NCBI RefSeq assembly: GCF_916715725.1
Contig: NZ_CAKAPD010000004.1
Span: forward strand, 102,931-166,930
DNA from: an uncultured Rothia sp.
Lineage (GTDB): Bacteria; Actinomycetota; Actinomycetes; Actinomycetales; Micrococcaceae
DNA length: 64,000 nt
Reading direction: 5' to 3'
Shown here: positions 34,811 through 43,360 of the stretch, one piece after another
Position numbering within the stretch: position 1 is the first letter of the stretch
Layout of the letters: each line of letters begins with the position of its first letter
Program-made: the position numbers and the translations under genes
Notes under the pieces: model-generated
What the model saw: the letters and a program-made list of their open reading frames with translations, nothing else
Database searches by the model: none
What the model was told of the DNA's origin: nothing

Positions 34811-35212
34811 ATTTTTTCCTTTCAACAGCTCATCCAGAAAACCTAAGCAATAGAAGATTGCGTCGGTTATTGGCGAGCTTTCAGAACATCAGACCCCCTG
34901 CACGACAGGAAAGTTCATCCATCTTAAAAATCGGTGCGTTAATGGCATGAAGTCTGAATATTGAGCGTGTGATAAATACGCACACTACTGTGCAACGTAG
35001 AAAAAATTCTATCATTCACCATGCACCAATCTCTTGTGTCCGCAGGTTAAAACGCGGTACGGCACGCGTGTACCAGTGCACAGCAAAAACAATCCCCTCC
35101 CTACCGCATATACACGATAGGGAGGGGATAAATGACAGGGCAGAAGATCCACGTATTCACATTTTTATGCGATAGTAGTAGCCCAATCCGTCTCTGGGTT
35201 ACCGTCTCTGGA
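34811..35212. other. Intergenic region between the two GT25 genes
   Basis: A 402-bp A+T-rich gap. It holds the intrinsic terminator of copy 2 and presumably a promoter for copy 1; no gene is supported in it. Confidence 0.5.
35092..35129 (-). terminator. Intrinsic terminator of GT25 copy 2
   Basis: On the minus strand, ATCCCCTCCCTATC pairs with GGTAGGGAGGGGAT and is followed by TTGTTTTTG. Confidence 0.85.
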
Positions 35213-36034
35213 TTATCGTCCTAGACGCTGCTTCACATCTTCGAGAGTGGCATCCAGAATATTCTTCGCGTTCGCAATACGCTTCTTCGGCGCCAGAGCG
35301 ATGCGCAACCGGTCGATAAAACCGGTGCCATGCTGCGTGCTCTTGAGACTTTCCAAGTGACGAACGCCAGAAGTTTGAATGAGGCTGGTACCTTCCCAAC
35401 CGCACAGGCCGGGCTGCACCAAATATACGTCCACTCCCCATTCTCGGTAGAGAGAATAATCATCAGCAACAACGCCGGGAACCGTCTCGCCATAACATTC
35501 TACGAGTCGTTCAGCCCCAGAACGCGAAAGAAGATACAAGGCAGCACCATACAGAGGCTTTGAACCATAGGCACTACCCATACGGTACTTGCCGTACACA
35601 AAAGGAGAAAGCAACGAAAGACGGGGGTAATCAACCTGCGGGTTGAGCTTGCCAGCTTCAGAAGCGTAGATATCGCCCAGGTTAACCATCTGCACGTGAG
35701 GATACTTTTCGATAATCCTCTCCACTACAGGCTGCAGGTCAGGGGAAATGAGAACATCGTCCTCTGCCAGCAAAGCCCAGTCGGCATCCGAAGCGAGGAA
35801 GTCCTTCCACATGTGGTAGTGGCTCAAAGCGCAACCCTTTTCGGCAGGCCTCGGCTCTTTACCGTAACGAGTCAAGAACAGCTTGCTATCGAATTGTGCA
35901 TCAGTGACGTGATTATCACGGTTATCCACCGCAGAATAACGCTGAAAACCTTGAGCGGGTGCCCCCACCGAGAAGAAAGAATCAAACCGGTTAGCGTCAT
36001 CCAGCCCCAGAACGTATTTCAGGATTTTTGCCAT
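35213..36034 (-). CDS. GT25-family glycosyltransferase, copy 2
   Basis: This 273-residue protein is a paralogue of the copy at 33989 with the same blocks: LKYVLGLDDANRFDSF, RPAEKGCALSHYHMWKDF, WALLAEDDVLISPD and the tail DRLRIALAPKKRI. The length is identical and the identity high throughout, so it is a tandem duplication. The ATG at 36034 has AAAGGG 7 nt upstream. It has its own terminator. The donor sugar is unknown. Confidence 0.85.
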   Translation of the reverse strand: MAKILKYVLGLDDANRFDSFFSVGAPAQGFQRYSAVDNRDNHVTDAQFDSKLFLTRYGKEPRPAEKGCALSHYHMWKDFLASDADWALLAEDDVLISPDLQPVVERIIEKYPHVQMVNLGDIYASEAGKLNPQVDYPRLSLLSPFVYGKYRMGSAYGSKPLYGAALYLLSRSGAERLVECYGETVPGVVADDYSLYREWGVDVYLVQPGLCGWEGTSLIQTSGVRHLESLKSTQHGTGFIDRLRIALAPKKRIANAKNILDATLEDVKQRLGR

Positions 36035-36368
36035 AATTTTCCCTTTGCTGTGGCACACCCACACAGTCCTTATCTAAAACGACAGAAGCCACGCATGAGT
36101 GCCGCGTATTGACTTGGCAACGACAAACACAAAGCGCGCAGAAAATATGCACGCACGATAACACGTCGCCTAGTCAGTGAGTGATGAATCGTATGTATGA
36201 AATACACTATCACTCAAGTGAAGATAGCACCCAACAATTGGCGTACAGCCCCCTGTTATATCTCGCACGTTACGCGCTACCTCACGCACTAGAGCTGAAA
36301 ATAGCTACAAAAAAGCCTCTCCCCGCCATACATATATGGCAAAGAAAGGCTTTCTCAAAGAGGCCTAC
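36035..36368. other. Intergenic region upstream of GT25 copy 2
   Basis: A 334-bp gap. It holds a terminator for the remnant gene and, by position, the promoter of GT25 copy 2. No coding frame with a start signal was seen. Confidence 0.45.
36308..36353 (-). terminator. Intrinsic terminator beyond the GT25 remnant
   Basis: On the minus strand AAAGCCT pairs with AGGCTTT, with an inner GCCATA/TATGGC stem, and ends in TTTTTTG. It is retained although the gene upstream is broken. Confidence 0.7.
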
Positions 36369-36508
36369 TTATTTCGCCTTGCCCAGCCGCTGCTTCACCT
36401 CATCAATGGTGGCGTCCAGGGCGTTCTTTGCATTCGCCAAACGCATCTTTGGAGCCAAGGCAATACGCAGGCGATCCGGAGTAGCTATCAGCTACATGCT
36501 GTGCACGC
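36369..36508 (-). pseudogene. 3' remnant of a third GT25 gene
   Basis: The minus strand reads DRLRIALAPKMRLANAKNAL and then DATIDEVKQRLGKAK to a TAA at 36369. This is nearly the same as the tails of copies 1 and 2 (DRLRIALAPKKRI...EVKQR). Upstream the match continues at DNA level but the frame is broken, with a TAG 6 codons before DRL. It then runs into the tatD stop. Only the last ~40 codons remain. Confidence 0.8.
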
Positions 36509-37582
36509 CTACCACTGACCGTAAACCCGCTCAGAATTCTCACGAATACGGCGGCAGAGCGCCTCCAGCTCCTCACCGCGGTGAGCCGCTATAAAACGCA
36601 CCGTGTAGTTCGTCATGTAGGAGGCATTCGGGCGGCCTCGGAACGGATGCGGGGTCAAGAACGGTGCATCCGTCTCAGCCAGAATCAGCTCCGGGCGAGC
36701 CATCGCCAACGATTCCTGAATACCCTTCGAGTTCTTGAAAGTCACCGTGCCGGCAAAGCTCATATACCAGCCGCGCTCATTGCAGATCGCGGCAAGCTCC
36801 GGGCCGCCCGAGTAGCAGTGGAACACGGTACGTTCCGGCGCGCCCTCTTCATCCAGGATGCGCACGACGTCCTCGTGGGCGTCACGGTCGTGAATCTGCA
36901 GTGCCAGGTTGTGTTTCTTCGCCAGGCGGATGTGCTCGCGGAAGCTGTAGTGCTGCGCCTCCTTGCCTTCCTCACCGGTGCGGAAATAGTCCAGGCCGGT
37001 CTCACCGATAGCACGCACACGGTCGGCGGCGGCGAGCTCATCGAGGGTGGCGAGCGCCGCCTCCAGCTGACCGGCTGCAGCCAGTTCGGGGGCGGTGTTG
37101 GGGTGAATCGCAATGGCGGCGAGGACGCGCTCATCAGCCTGCGCGGCGGCGACCGCGTACAGGGAGGAGGGGATATCGCATCCGACCTGCACGATGGCGG
37201 CGATGCCGAGCTTCTCGCCGGCGTCGAGTGCGTCGCGGGCGCTGATTTCTACTTCGCCGTCGAGCAGGTCCATGTGGGTGTGGTTATCCACAATCGGGTA
37301 CGGTAGCGGCTCGGGGGCGGGCGGGAAGACCAGGTTGCGGCTGCGGCCGTTCTCGCCGGTGGTGGAGCGGCGGCGGGTTCCTTCTCCGCCTTCGGCGTCG
37401 CTGATGCCGGTGTAGAGTTCCGCCTTATAGGGTGCGGGTACTTCACCGGGCACCGGTTCCCAGCCGTTAGGCAGTGCGGTTGCCTGGAGTGCCATGGGGG
37501 TGGGCAGGGTGTAGTTCGCCAGGGCGGCGAGGGAATTCAGGTACTCCTGGGTGATTTCAGGACCGGGGTGGCTCTGACACAT
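36509..37582 (-). CDS. tatD: TatD-family metal-dependent hydrolase
   Basis: This is a TIM-barrel metal-dependent DNase-type protein (357 residues). IVDNHTHMDLLDG (the HxH pair), RAIGETGLDYFRTGEEG (catalytic Glu), HCYSGGPELA and LAETDAPFLTPHPFRG are all present. About 95 residues precede the barrel, including a low-complexity part rich in Gly, Glu and Arg, more than the usual TatD length of about 260-300. ATG 37582 has AAGGA 7 nt upstream. It follows rsmI by 52 bp, likely one operon. Its 3' end abuts the GT25 remnant. Confidence 0.92.
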   Translation of the reverse strand: MCQSHPGPEITQEYLNSLAALANYTLPTPMALQATALPNGWEPVPGEVPAPYKAELYTGISDAEGGEGTRRRSTTGENGRSRNLVFPPAPEPLPYPIVDNHTHMDLLDGEVEISARDALDAGEKLGIAAIVQVGCDIPSSLYAVAAAQADERVLAAIAIHPNTAPELAAAGQLEAALATLDELAAADRVRAIGETGLDYFRTGEEGKEAQHYSFREHIRLAKKHNLALQIHDRDAHEDVVRILDEEGAPERTVFHCYSGGPELAAICNERGWYMSFAGTVTFKNSKGIQESLAMARPELILAETDAPFLTPHPFRGRPNASYMTNYTVRFIAAHRGEELEALCRRIRENSERVYGQW

Positions 37583-37634
37583 TGATAAATCCTTGGGATA
37601 AAACTGCGGGGTAAAGCTGCGGGGTGTTTCTGGG

Positions 37635-38573
37635 TTATTCGGAGCGGGCAGCCAATGCCGCCTCGTACAGGTCACGCTTGGAGGTGCCGGTCTCGGCGGC
37701 AACCGCGGTGCAGGCGCTCTTGAGGCGCTCGCCGCCAGCCACGCGGTCGAGGACCAGCTGCACTACGTCCTGCGCTTCGGGGGTTTCGGGGGCTTGTGCG
37801 CCCTCAACAATAATGACGATTTCGCCTCGGACGCGTTCAGAGTCAGCCCATTCGGCAAGCTCAGCCAGGGTACCGCGTCGAACCTCTTCGTGAAGCTTAG
37901 TTAGCTCACGGCTGACCGTTCCGCGGCGGTCAGCGCCGAAGGTCTGCACGAAGTCTGCCAGGGTTGCGGCGGTGCGGTGCGGGGATTCGTAGAAAATCAT
38001 GGTGCGCTCCTCCCCCGCCAGCGATGCAAGGCGGCGGGTGCGCTCGGAGCCCTTGCGGGCGAGGAAGCCTTCGAAGGTGAATCGTCCGGTGGGCAGGCCG
38101 GAGAGCGCGAGCGCGGTCAGTGCAGCGGAGGGGCCGGGCACCACGGTGACGGGCAGGTCGGCTTCCGCGACGGCTGCGGCGGCAACGTAGCCGGGGTCGG
38201 AGATGGTGGGCATGCCCGCATCCGAGAGCAGTAGCACGCGCTGACCGTCCTGTACCGATTGCACGATGGTTGCGCTACGTTCTTCTTCGTTATGGTCGTG
38301 GTTGACGATGACGCGACCGCGGGTGCGCACGCCAAGCCCGGAGGCGAGGGTTCGTAGCTTGCGGGTGTCTTCAACGGCGATGAGGTCTGCGGTGGCAAGA
38401 GCCGAGCGCAGTCGGTCGGAGGCGTCGGCAAGGTTGCCGATGGGGGTGCCGCCGAGGATGAGCACGCCGCCTTCTTCAGAGGTGACAGTAGCGTCAGCGG
38501 TGTCAGTCTCGGGTGCCTCGACCGTTTCTGAGGGGTCGACAATCTCTTCGGTGTATTCTGCGGGTGCGGTCAT
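37635..38573 (-). CDS. rsmI: 16S rRNA 2'-O-methyltransferase
   Basis: It 2'-O-methylates a cytidine in 16S rRNA (position 1402 in E. coli). The SAM-binding start LILGGTPIGNLADASDRL, AVEDTRKLRTL, LLSDAGMPTISDPGY and VVPGPSAALTALALSGLPT are typical. ATG 38573 has GAGG 6 nt upstream. About 35 acidic residues precede the core. It is divergent from pmt, a conserved pairing in actinobacteria. Confidence 0.95.
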   Translation of the reverse strand: MTAPAEYTEEIVDPSETVEAPETDTADATVTSEEGGVLILGGTPIGNLADASDRLRSALATADLIAVEDTRKLRTLASGLGVRTRGRVIVNHDHNEEERSATIVQSVQDGQRVLLLSDAGMPTISDPGYVAAAAVAEADLPVTVVPGPSAALTALALSGLPTGRFTFEGFLARKGSERTRRLASLAGEERTMIFYESPHRTAATLADFVQTFGADRRGTVSRELTKLHEEVRRGTLAELAEWADSERVRGEIVIIVEGAQAPETPEAQDVVQLVLDRVAGGERLKSACTAVAAETGTSKRDLYEAALAARSE

Positions 38574-38756
38574 GGCAGGCCTCGTGTCTGTGTCTGGTCT
38601 TCGTGTACCCACTAAGTGTAACGCCCGCGCTCAATCCGGCGCCGGGTGATCTTGCCGGGTGAGGCACCGGGCGGGGCGCTGCGTCAGGAGCAGGTTCAGG
38701 GTGCTTCATATAAGCCGTTCACGGGCTGAAATGGTGCATCGTGCGTTCTGACCCTT

Positions 38757-38762
38757 TAGGAT
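38757..38762 (+). promoter_or_regulatory. Putative -10 element of a leaderless pmt transcript
   Basis: TAGGAT ends 7 nt before the GTG start at 38770. The spacer TGATGGG has no convincing ribosome-binding site. Confidence 0.5.
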
Positions 38763-38769
38763 TGATGGG

Positions 38770-40416
38770 GTGAAGATACCTAAGCTACTTTCTCCCGCAT
38801 CTGCCGCTCCGGCTGGTTCGGCTGGTTCTGCCCGTTCTTCGTCTGAGCGTGGTCGTTACAGCCTCGATTCTCTGCTGGATGCGCTCGCTGTTGCCTATAT
38901 TCGTGCCCCGCGATGGGGTTGGTTGGCGCCCGCATTGATTGTGCTGGTTGCCGGCATTCTGCGTTTTTATAATTTGGCGCATCCGAATGCCATTGTTTTT
39001 GATGAGACGTACTACGCCAAGGATGCCTACTCGTATGTGCATTATGGCTATGAGTTGAGCTGGTCGAAGGACGCTAATGCTTCCTTTGCGGCGGGTCACC
39101 CGTCGGGTCTGTTGACGGATTCGCCGGAGTATGTGGTGCATCCGCCGTTGGGTAAGTGGATGATTGCCGCGGGCATGGCGATTTTTGGTGATAATAATCC
39201 CTTTGGTTGGCGTGTTTCTGCTGCGGTGATTGGCACCCTGTCGGTGGCGTTGATTGCGTATGCTGGCTGGCTGCTGTTCCGTTCGATGACGGTGGCGACT
39301 ATTGCGGCTCTGCTGGCTGCTGTGGATGGCCTGATGCTGGTGGAGTCTCGCCTGGCTCTGCTGGATATTTTCCAGATGTTCTGGATTTTGGCGACTTTTG
39401 TGTGCCTGGTGCTTGACCGTATTCAGGCGCGGCGCGTGTTGGCGCGCAATATTGCGGAGGCGGCACGCCAGAATAGCGGTGTGCTTCCGCCGATGCCGTG
39501 GGGCCCGAGTATGGGTCTGCGCCTGTGGCGTTTTGCTGCCGGTGTGTGCGCCGGTGCTGCGGTGGGTGTGAAGTGGAATTCGCTGTTCTTTATTGCGGCG
39601 ATGGGTCTGCTGACGGTGTTCTGGGATATTAATGCTCGCCGTATTGTTGGCCTGGACAAGTGGGGTTTGACGGCGCTGGTGCGTGACGGCATCCCCGCGT
39701 TCTTCCAGATGATTGGTGTGGGTCTGCTGGTGTATCTGAGCACTTGGGCGGGCTGGTTCCAGTCGTCGAATGCGTATTTCCGCCGTTGGGCTGTTGAGAA
39801 CCCGGGCAAGGGCGTCATGTGGCTTCCTGAGGATCTGCGTTCCTTGTGGGAGTATCATGTGTCGGCGTTTAAGTTCCATTCTGGTTTGAGCAGCCCGCAT
39901 ACGTATTCTTCGCAGGCGTGGCAGTGGCTGGTTTTGGGCCGCCCGACCTCGTACTACTATGAGTCGCCGAAGCTGGGTTCTTCTGGCTGTACCGTGAAGT
40001 CCTGTTCCGAGGCTATTTTGAATATCGGTAACCCGGCGATTTGGTGGGCTTTTATTCCGGCGATTATTGTGGCGCTTCTGGTTCTGCTGCTGAAGCGGGA
40101 TTGGCGTTTTGGTGCGCTGCTGGTTGTGTTCGGTGCTGGCTATTTCCCGTGGTTTATGTACCCGAATCGCACGATGTTCTACTTCTACGCCCTGTCTTTT
40201 GAGCCGTTCCTGATCCTGCTGTTGGCGGGTGTTTTGGGTCTGGCGCTGTCGGGTGCTCGTGGTTCGGTGTTGCGTGCTCGTTTGGGCGTGACGCTGGTGG
40301 CGATTTACCTGGTGGGTGTACTGGTGTTGAGCGCGTACTTTATGCCGCTGTGGACTGCTCAGGTAATTCCGTATGAGCAGTGGTATTCGCATATGTGGTT
40401 TAAGTCCTGGATTTAG
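38770..40416 (+). CDS. pmt: Protein O-mannosyltransferase (PMT, GT39)
   Basis: This polytopic membrane enzyme (548 residues) transfers mannose from polyprenyl-phosphomannose to Ser/Thr of exported proteins. Family marks are FDETYYAKDAYSYVHYGYE, with the catalytic DE pair in the first external loop (~78), VHPPLGKWMIAAGMA, and LVESRLALLDIFQMFW. Many hydrophobic helices follow; the C-terminal half has the PMT_4TMC-like segment (FPWFMYPNRTMFYFYALSFEPF). It starts with GTG and appears leaderless. It is divergent from rsmI, as the Rv1002c-type gene is in mycobacteria. Confidence 0.95.
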   Translation: MKIPKLLSPASAAPAGSAGSARSSSERGRYSLDSLLDALAVAYIRAPRWGWLAPALIVLVAGILRFYNLAHPNAIVFDETYYAKDAYSYVHYGYELSWSKDANASFAAGHPSGLLTDSPEYVVHPPLGKWMIAAGMAIFGDNNPFGWRVSAAVIGTLSVALIAYAGWLLFRSMTVATIAALLAAVDGLMLVESRLALLDIFQMFWILATFVCLVLDRIQARRVLARNIAEAARQNSGVLPPMPWGPSMGLRLWRFAAGVCAGAAVGVKWNSLFFIAAMGLLTVFWDINARRIVGLDKWGLTALVRDGIPAFFQMIGVGLLVYLSTWAGWFQSSNAYFRRWAVENPGKGVMWLPEDLRSLWEYHVSAFKFHSGLSSPHTYSSQAWQWLVLGRPTSYYYESPKLGSSGCTVKSCSEAILNIGNPAIWWAFIPAIIVALLVLLLKRDWRFGALLVVFGAGYFPWFMYPNRTMFYFYALSFEPFLILLLAGVLGLALSGARGSVLRARLGVTLVAIYLVGVLVLSAYFMPLWTAQVIPYEQWYSHMWFKSWI

Positions 40417-40472
40417 GCTCGGTTTTTAGGCTGGGGTTTTAGGATCGGGCGATGCGAGCTTGGGTATAGCGA

Positions 40473-40512
40473 AGGGGGCTGGGTTCTACCGTGTGGTAGA
40501 GCCCAGCCCCCT
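40473..40512. terminator. Bidirectional terminator between pmt and the TIGR01906 gene
   Basis: An 18-bp perfect stem (AGGGGGCTGGGTTCTACC and complement) with a 4-nt loop lies between convergent genes and is followed by TTTGTTG. Confidence 0.85.
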
Positions 40513-40562
40513 TTGTTGTGCCCTTTCCGCGCTGGTTCGTGCGGTGAAGTGGCTGATGTTTT

Positions 40563-41897
40563 TTAGTTGTCGCCGACGCGTGCGGAGGCGAGCTTGACGC
40601 GCAGTTCCTGACGTTCCTGGCGGCGGCGTTCTGCCTTGAGCTTTCGGTATTTGGTGGGCCAGGTGGTCACGAGCAGGAGGGTAATCTGCGCGGCAACGAG
40701 GACCGCTACGGTGATTGCTGCATCGATCCAGAATTGCGGCGGGTAGAGGCGGATGAGGGAGCTTCGCACGGAGAACTCCCAGTTGCCCTGCGGGAAGAAT
40801 ACCTGGTGGAAGGTGGTGAACAGCCATTCCCAGCCGAAGACGCCCACGACGCCGAGCACCATAATGAGTCCCAGAGTAATCCATGCGCCGCTAAAGAGGC
40901 TGCGGCGGATGGTTCCGGGGGCGCGCTCGCGCAGGGAGATGCTGCTAAAGAGCGTCAGCAGGAAGAGCACGGCAACGGCTACGGTGGCGATGAGCAGTAC
41001 CCACTTCACGTCGTGCATGTGGTTCACTTCTGCTTCGGTGAAGGCAAGGGTATTGTCGGCGCCGGTGGTGACGCGGGCAAGGTATTCTCGCGGCGCAAAG
41101 TTGTTGATGTAGTCCACGCCGTAGGAGCCCAGGCGCATCCTCTCGACCAGGTAGTAGCCGTAGCTGTCTTCGGGGAATCCGGGTCGGTGGTATTCGAGCC
41201 AGAGGAAGGGTGCGGAGGCTACGGCGCGGATCGCGATCATGAGTACGGTCAGCGGTACGGTGAGCGCGATGAGGGTTGCGCGGAGCTTGAGGAAGCGCGG
41301 GGTGTCTTCCACGGCGTCTTCGCGTGCTGCGGCGCGTTCTGCCGCTTCGGGCGAGGCTGCCAGGGAGGACAGCGGCGCGTTGGGGTCTGCGACCGCATGG
41401 GTGTGACCGGTGCGGGTGGTTTCGGTGCGGTACTTGCGTCCGGCGGTGGAGGCGCTTGCCGCCTCCGCGGTGGCGACGGTTTCTGCTTCAGCGGCCTTTT
41501 CGGCTTCTGCTGCTGCCGCTGCTTCTGCTTCGGCGGCGCGCTGCATGGTTTCGCGGTTGAGGTCGCTGAGGGTCGGGTTTTTGGGGGTACTCTTCGAATC
41601 GCGGACGAGGGGTACGAAGCCGGTGGAGACGTTGGTGCGGGTGCGCACGCGGGTGCCGACGCCCTGCTCACGAAGTTTGCTGCGTGCCGGGACGACGGGT
41701 ACGGAACCGGTGGGCAGGTCGGGTTCTTCAGCGACGGTGGGTACGTCTGCTGCGATGCGACCGAATGCGCCGGTGTGCGGTGCCGGTTCGCTGGTGACGG
41801 TCTCTGCGCGGCGGGCCTTGAGAAGTTCTTCGGCGCTATTGCGGCGGATGGCCGGGCGCAGTGCGCCCCACATTCCTCGGTGTGTTTCTTTGCTCAT
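40563..41897 (-). CDS. TIGR01906/DUF1461-type integral membrane protein with a long disordered N-terminus
   Basis: The C-terminal ~230 of 444 residues form a membrane protein. The first helix is LRATLIALTVPLTVLMIAIRAV and the external loop has DSYGYYLVERMRLGSYGVDYINNFAPREYLA. A conserved FTEAEVNHMHDVKWVLL precedes further helices. This matches TIGR01906/DUF1461, the group that includes Firmicutes Lit, a lipoprotein acyl-transfer enzyme; shared function in actinobacteria is not established. The first ~205 residues are Ala-, Glu- and Arg-rich and look unstructured. ATG 41897 is preferred over one at 41978 because the earlier part crosses the terminator region. RBS is weak (GAGA). Confidence 0.72.
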   Translation of the reverse strand: MSKETHRGMWGALRPAIRRNSAEELLKARRAETVTSEPAPHTGAFGRIAADVPTVAEEPDLPTGSVPVVPARSKLREQGVGTRVRTRTNVSTGFVPLVRDSKSTPKNPTLSDLNRETMQRAAEAEAAAAAEAEKAAEAETVATAEAASASTAGRKYRTETTRTGHTHAVADPNAPLSSLAASPEAAERAAAREDAVEDTPRFLKLRATLIALTVPLTVLMIAIRAVASAPFLWLEYHRPGFPEDSYGYYLVERMRLGSYGVDYINNFAPREYLARVTTGADNTLAFTEAEVNHMHDVKWVLLIATVAVAVLFLLTLFSSISLRERAPGTIRRSLFSGAWITLGLIMVLGVVGVFGWEWLFTTFHQVFFPQGNWEFSVRSSLIRLYPPQFWIDAAITVAVLVAAQITLLLVTTWPTKYRKLKAERRRQERQELRVKLASARVGDN

Positions 41898-41974
41898 TGA
41901 TCTCGCGTTCTTCTTCGAGTGAATGGTGTTTGAGTGAGTTGCGGGTGTCTGTACTATCTGCCAGTTTCTCATAC

Positions 41975-42014
41975 GCAAAGAACCTTCCGTGTGAATTCAC
42001 GGAAGGTTCTTTGC
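41975..42014 (-). terminator. Terminator downstream of the WhiB-DUF3499 unit
   Basis: A 17-bp stem (GCAAAGAACCTTCCGTG and complement) with a 6-nt loop lies 31 bp past the DUF3499 stop. Confidence 0.7.
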
Positions 42015-42044
42015 ATTCGGGTGTTTAAATCTTGGGTTCGAATT

Positions 42045-42272
42045 CTAGGATTCGGTGGTGTCCGCACCCTGGAGGGGTACCTTGTAGACCACTCGCCAAC
42101 CCTGAGGTGCCGTCAGTCGTGCGGCGTGGTCGTCGCAGAGGTCGTAGGCGTGGGGTTCGCGAAATTCAGAGAGCGCGTCAATGAGTGCCGTGGAATCTGC
42201 GTAGGAGTAGTGGAGAGTAACAGTCGCCTCTCGCTGGCAGGTCTGGCGGGAGCACAGTCGTGCGGTCTGCAT
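42045..42272 (-). CDS. DUF3499 family small protein
   Basis: This 75-residue protein reads LCSRQTCQREATVTLHYSYADS and then HAYDLCDDHAARLTAPQGWR, with two CxxxxC/CDxH-like metal-ligand groups, the DUF3499 pattern. It may bind zinc. It is 20 bp downstream of the WhiB gene with GGAAGG 10 nt before its ATG, and this pairing is conserved in actinobacteria. Its function is unknown. Confidence 0.85.
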   Translation of the reverse strand: MQTARLCSRQTCQREATVTLHYSYADSTALIDALSEFREPHAYDLCDDHAARLTAPQGWRVVYKVPLQGADTTES

Positions 42273-42292
42273 GTAGATGGTACCTTCCTGGC

Positions 42293-42709
42293 TTAGCTCG
42301 CCTGCTTGCGCAGTCGGCGGCGTTCACGTTCTGACAGCCCGCCCCAGATTCCGAAGCGCTCGTCATTGTCCATTGCATATTGTAGACATTCTTCGCGCAC
42401 GGGGCATACACCGCATACCCTTTTGGCGTCTCGGGTGGAGCCGCCCTTCTCGGGGAAGAAGGCTTCGGGGTCGGTCTGGGCGCAGAGTGCTTCAGCTTGC
42501 CAGGCGAGTTCTCCGTCTTCGCCTTCGGTTCCGTAGAGTCCTGCCGCTGCGGTCCATACGTCGGTGCAGGCAGGCATGTTTCGTTCTGCGTCTGCGAGAA
42601 AGGTGTCGGTGGCTTTTTCGAGAGATTGAGTGGGATTCATGCTACGGTGCTGAGCGCCTGATGCGCGCGCGGCCGCGATGGAGCGGTCCGATGCAATGTA
42701 GGAGCCCAT
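42293..42709 (-). CDS. WhiB-family iron-sulfur transcriptional regulator, WhiB2/WhmD-like
   Basis: This 138-residue protein probably binds a [4Fe-4S] cluster and acts through the sigma factor in cell division and development. The four cysteines are in ALCAQTDPEAFF, RVCGVCPVREEC, and the C-terminal GIWGGLSERERRRLRK is the WhiB turn and basic helix. The first ~70 residues are a variable extension. ATG 42709 has GGAAGG 7 nt upstream. Its link to a DUF3499 gene suggests the WhiB2 subgroup. A long A+T-rich upstream region may hold its regulation. Confidence 0.93.
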   Translation of the reverse strand: MGSYIASDRSIAAARASGAQHRSMNPTQSLEKATDTFLADAERNMPACTDVWTAAAGLYGTEGEDGELAWQAEALCAQTDPEAFFPEKGGSTRDAKRVCGVCPVREECLQYAMDNDERFGIWGGLSERERRRLRKQAS

Positions 42710-42843
42710 GGGTTTTCCTTCCGTGTTCTCATTGTGAGCTTAATGAGTCTGCGGATCCGTCGTCGACGGAATCTTAGTGTGTATGGTGTGGCATGGTTCG
42801 CTTTGGCCTCTACGGTCCCTCCAAGGCAAACACGCTTATATAT

Positions 42844-42874
42844 CTATTAGACGTGCGACACGCCGTTTCGTCAA
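42844..42874 (-). promoter_or_regulatory. Candidate whiB promoter
   Basis: On the minus strand TTGACG and TAATAG are separated by 19 nt, about 135-165 bp upstream of the whiB ATG. The spacing is longer than ideal. Confidence 0.35.
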
Positions 42875-43347
42875 ACTAGACTTAAACAATATTTAGATGT
42901 ATGTGTTAGGGGCGTCATATTTAATGTAAATTTGACCTTTATATATTTTCCCACGCACCACTTACCCTCGCTCACACCTAAGGGACACCCAGGTTTTCCC
43001 TTCTCCAGGAGTGGTTTCCATCGCCCGTAAATTCCGCATGCTGACCGCAAATATAAGGGTTCACGACGACCACCCCACCCACCCCATCTCGAGTGCGAGG
43101 AAAGATTCTAATAATTAGATAAGAAAAACTTATCTTTTTCACCATGCGGTTTCTGAATATTTTTCGAGGCATTGCGAACCATTTACATTTCCAATTTATA
43201 TTTATGCCACATTCCAAAATGAGACATTAGGGCTGTCAAACATTTTGAGCCATTAGATTTTTTAAGGCATCCTTAGGCGTTTTTACTTTACCCCTGTATC
43301 TTTTACTCCCGCGTCGGCTTCTCCACGCGCCCCACCACACGGTGCGG

Positions 43348-43353
43348 TAGAGT
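43348..43353 (+). promoter_or_regulatory. Putative -10 element of a leaderless transcript
   Basis: TAGAGT lies 7 nt (GAAACCC) before the ATG at 43361, and no ribosome-binding site is present. Confidence 0.45.
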
Positions 43354-43360
43354 GAAACCC

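Larger units (their letters stand above)
42710..43360. other. Long A+T-rich intergenic region between whiB and TIGR03089
   Basis: This 651-bp stretch is much richer in A+T than its neighbours. The half nearest whiB has a plausible minus-strand promoter, TTGACG (42869-42874) and TAATAG (42844-42849), spaced 19 nt, giving a leader of about 130 nt. A small hairpin AGATAAG/CTTATCT followed by TTTTTC lies at 43116-43139. No coding frame is convincing. Confidence 0.45.

Noticed and set aside
36181..36594. A 137-codon plus-strand frame over the GT25 remnant and tatD end
   Set aside because: It runs antisense to the remnant and tatD and has no start signal.
38785..40392. A 535-codon minus-strand frame opposite pmt
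   Set aside because: Its composition (Arg, Gln, His, Thr in excess) is typical of an antisense shadow, and pmt is well supported.
43116..43139. A hairpin with a T run as terminator of a possible small RNA
   Set aside because: The 7-bp A+T stem is weak and no convincing promoter precedes it at a suitable distance.
42978..43217. A 79-codon minus-strand frame upstream of whiB
   Set aside because: The region is A+T-rich and the frame has no start signal or recognisable composition.
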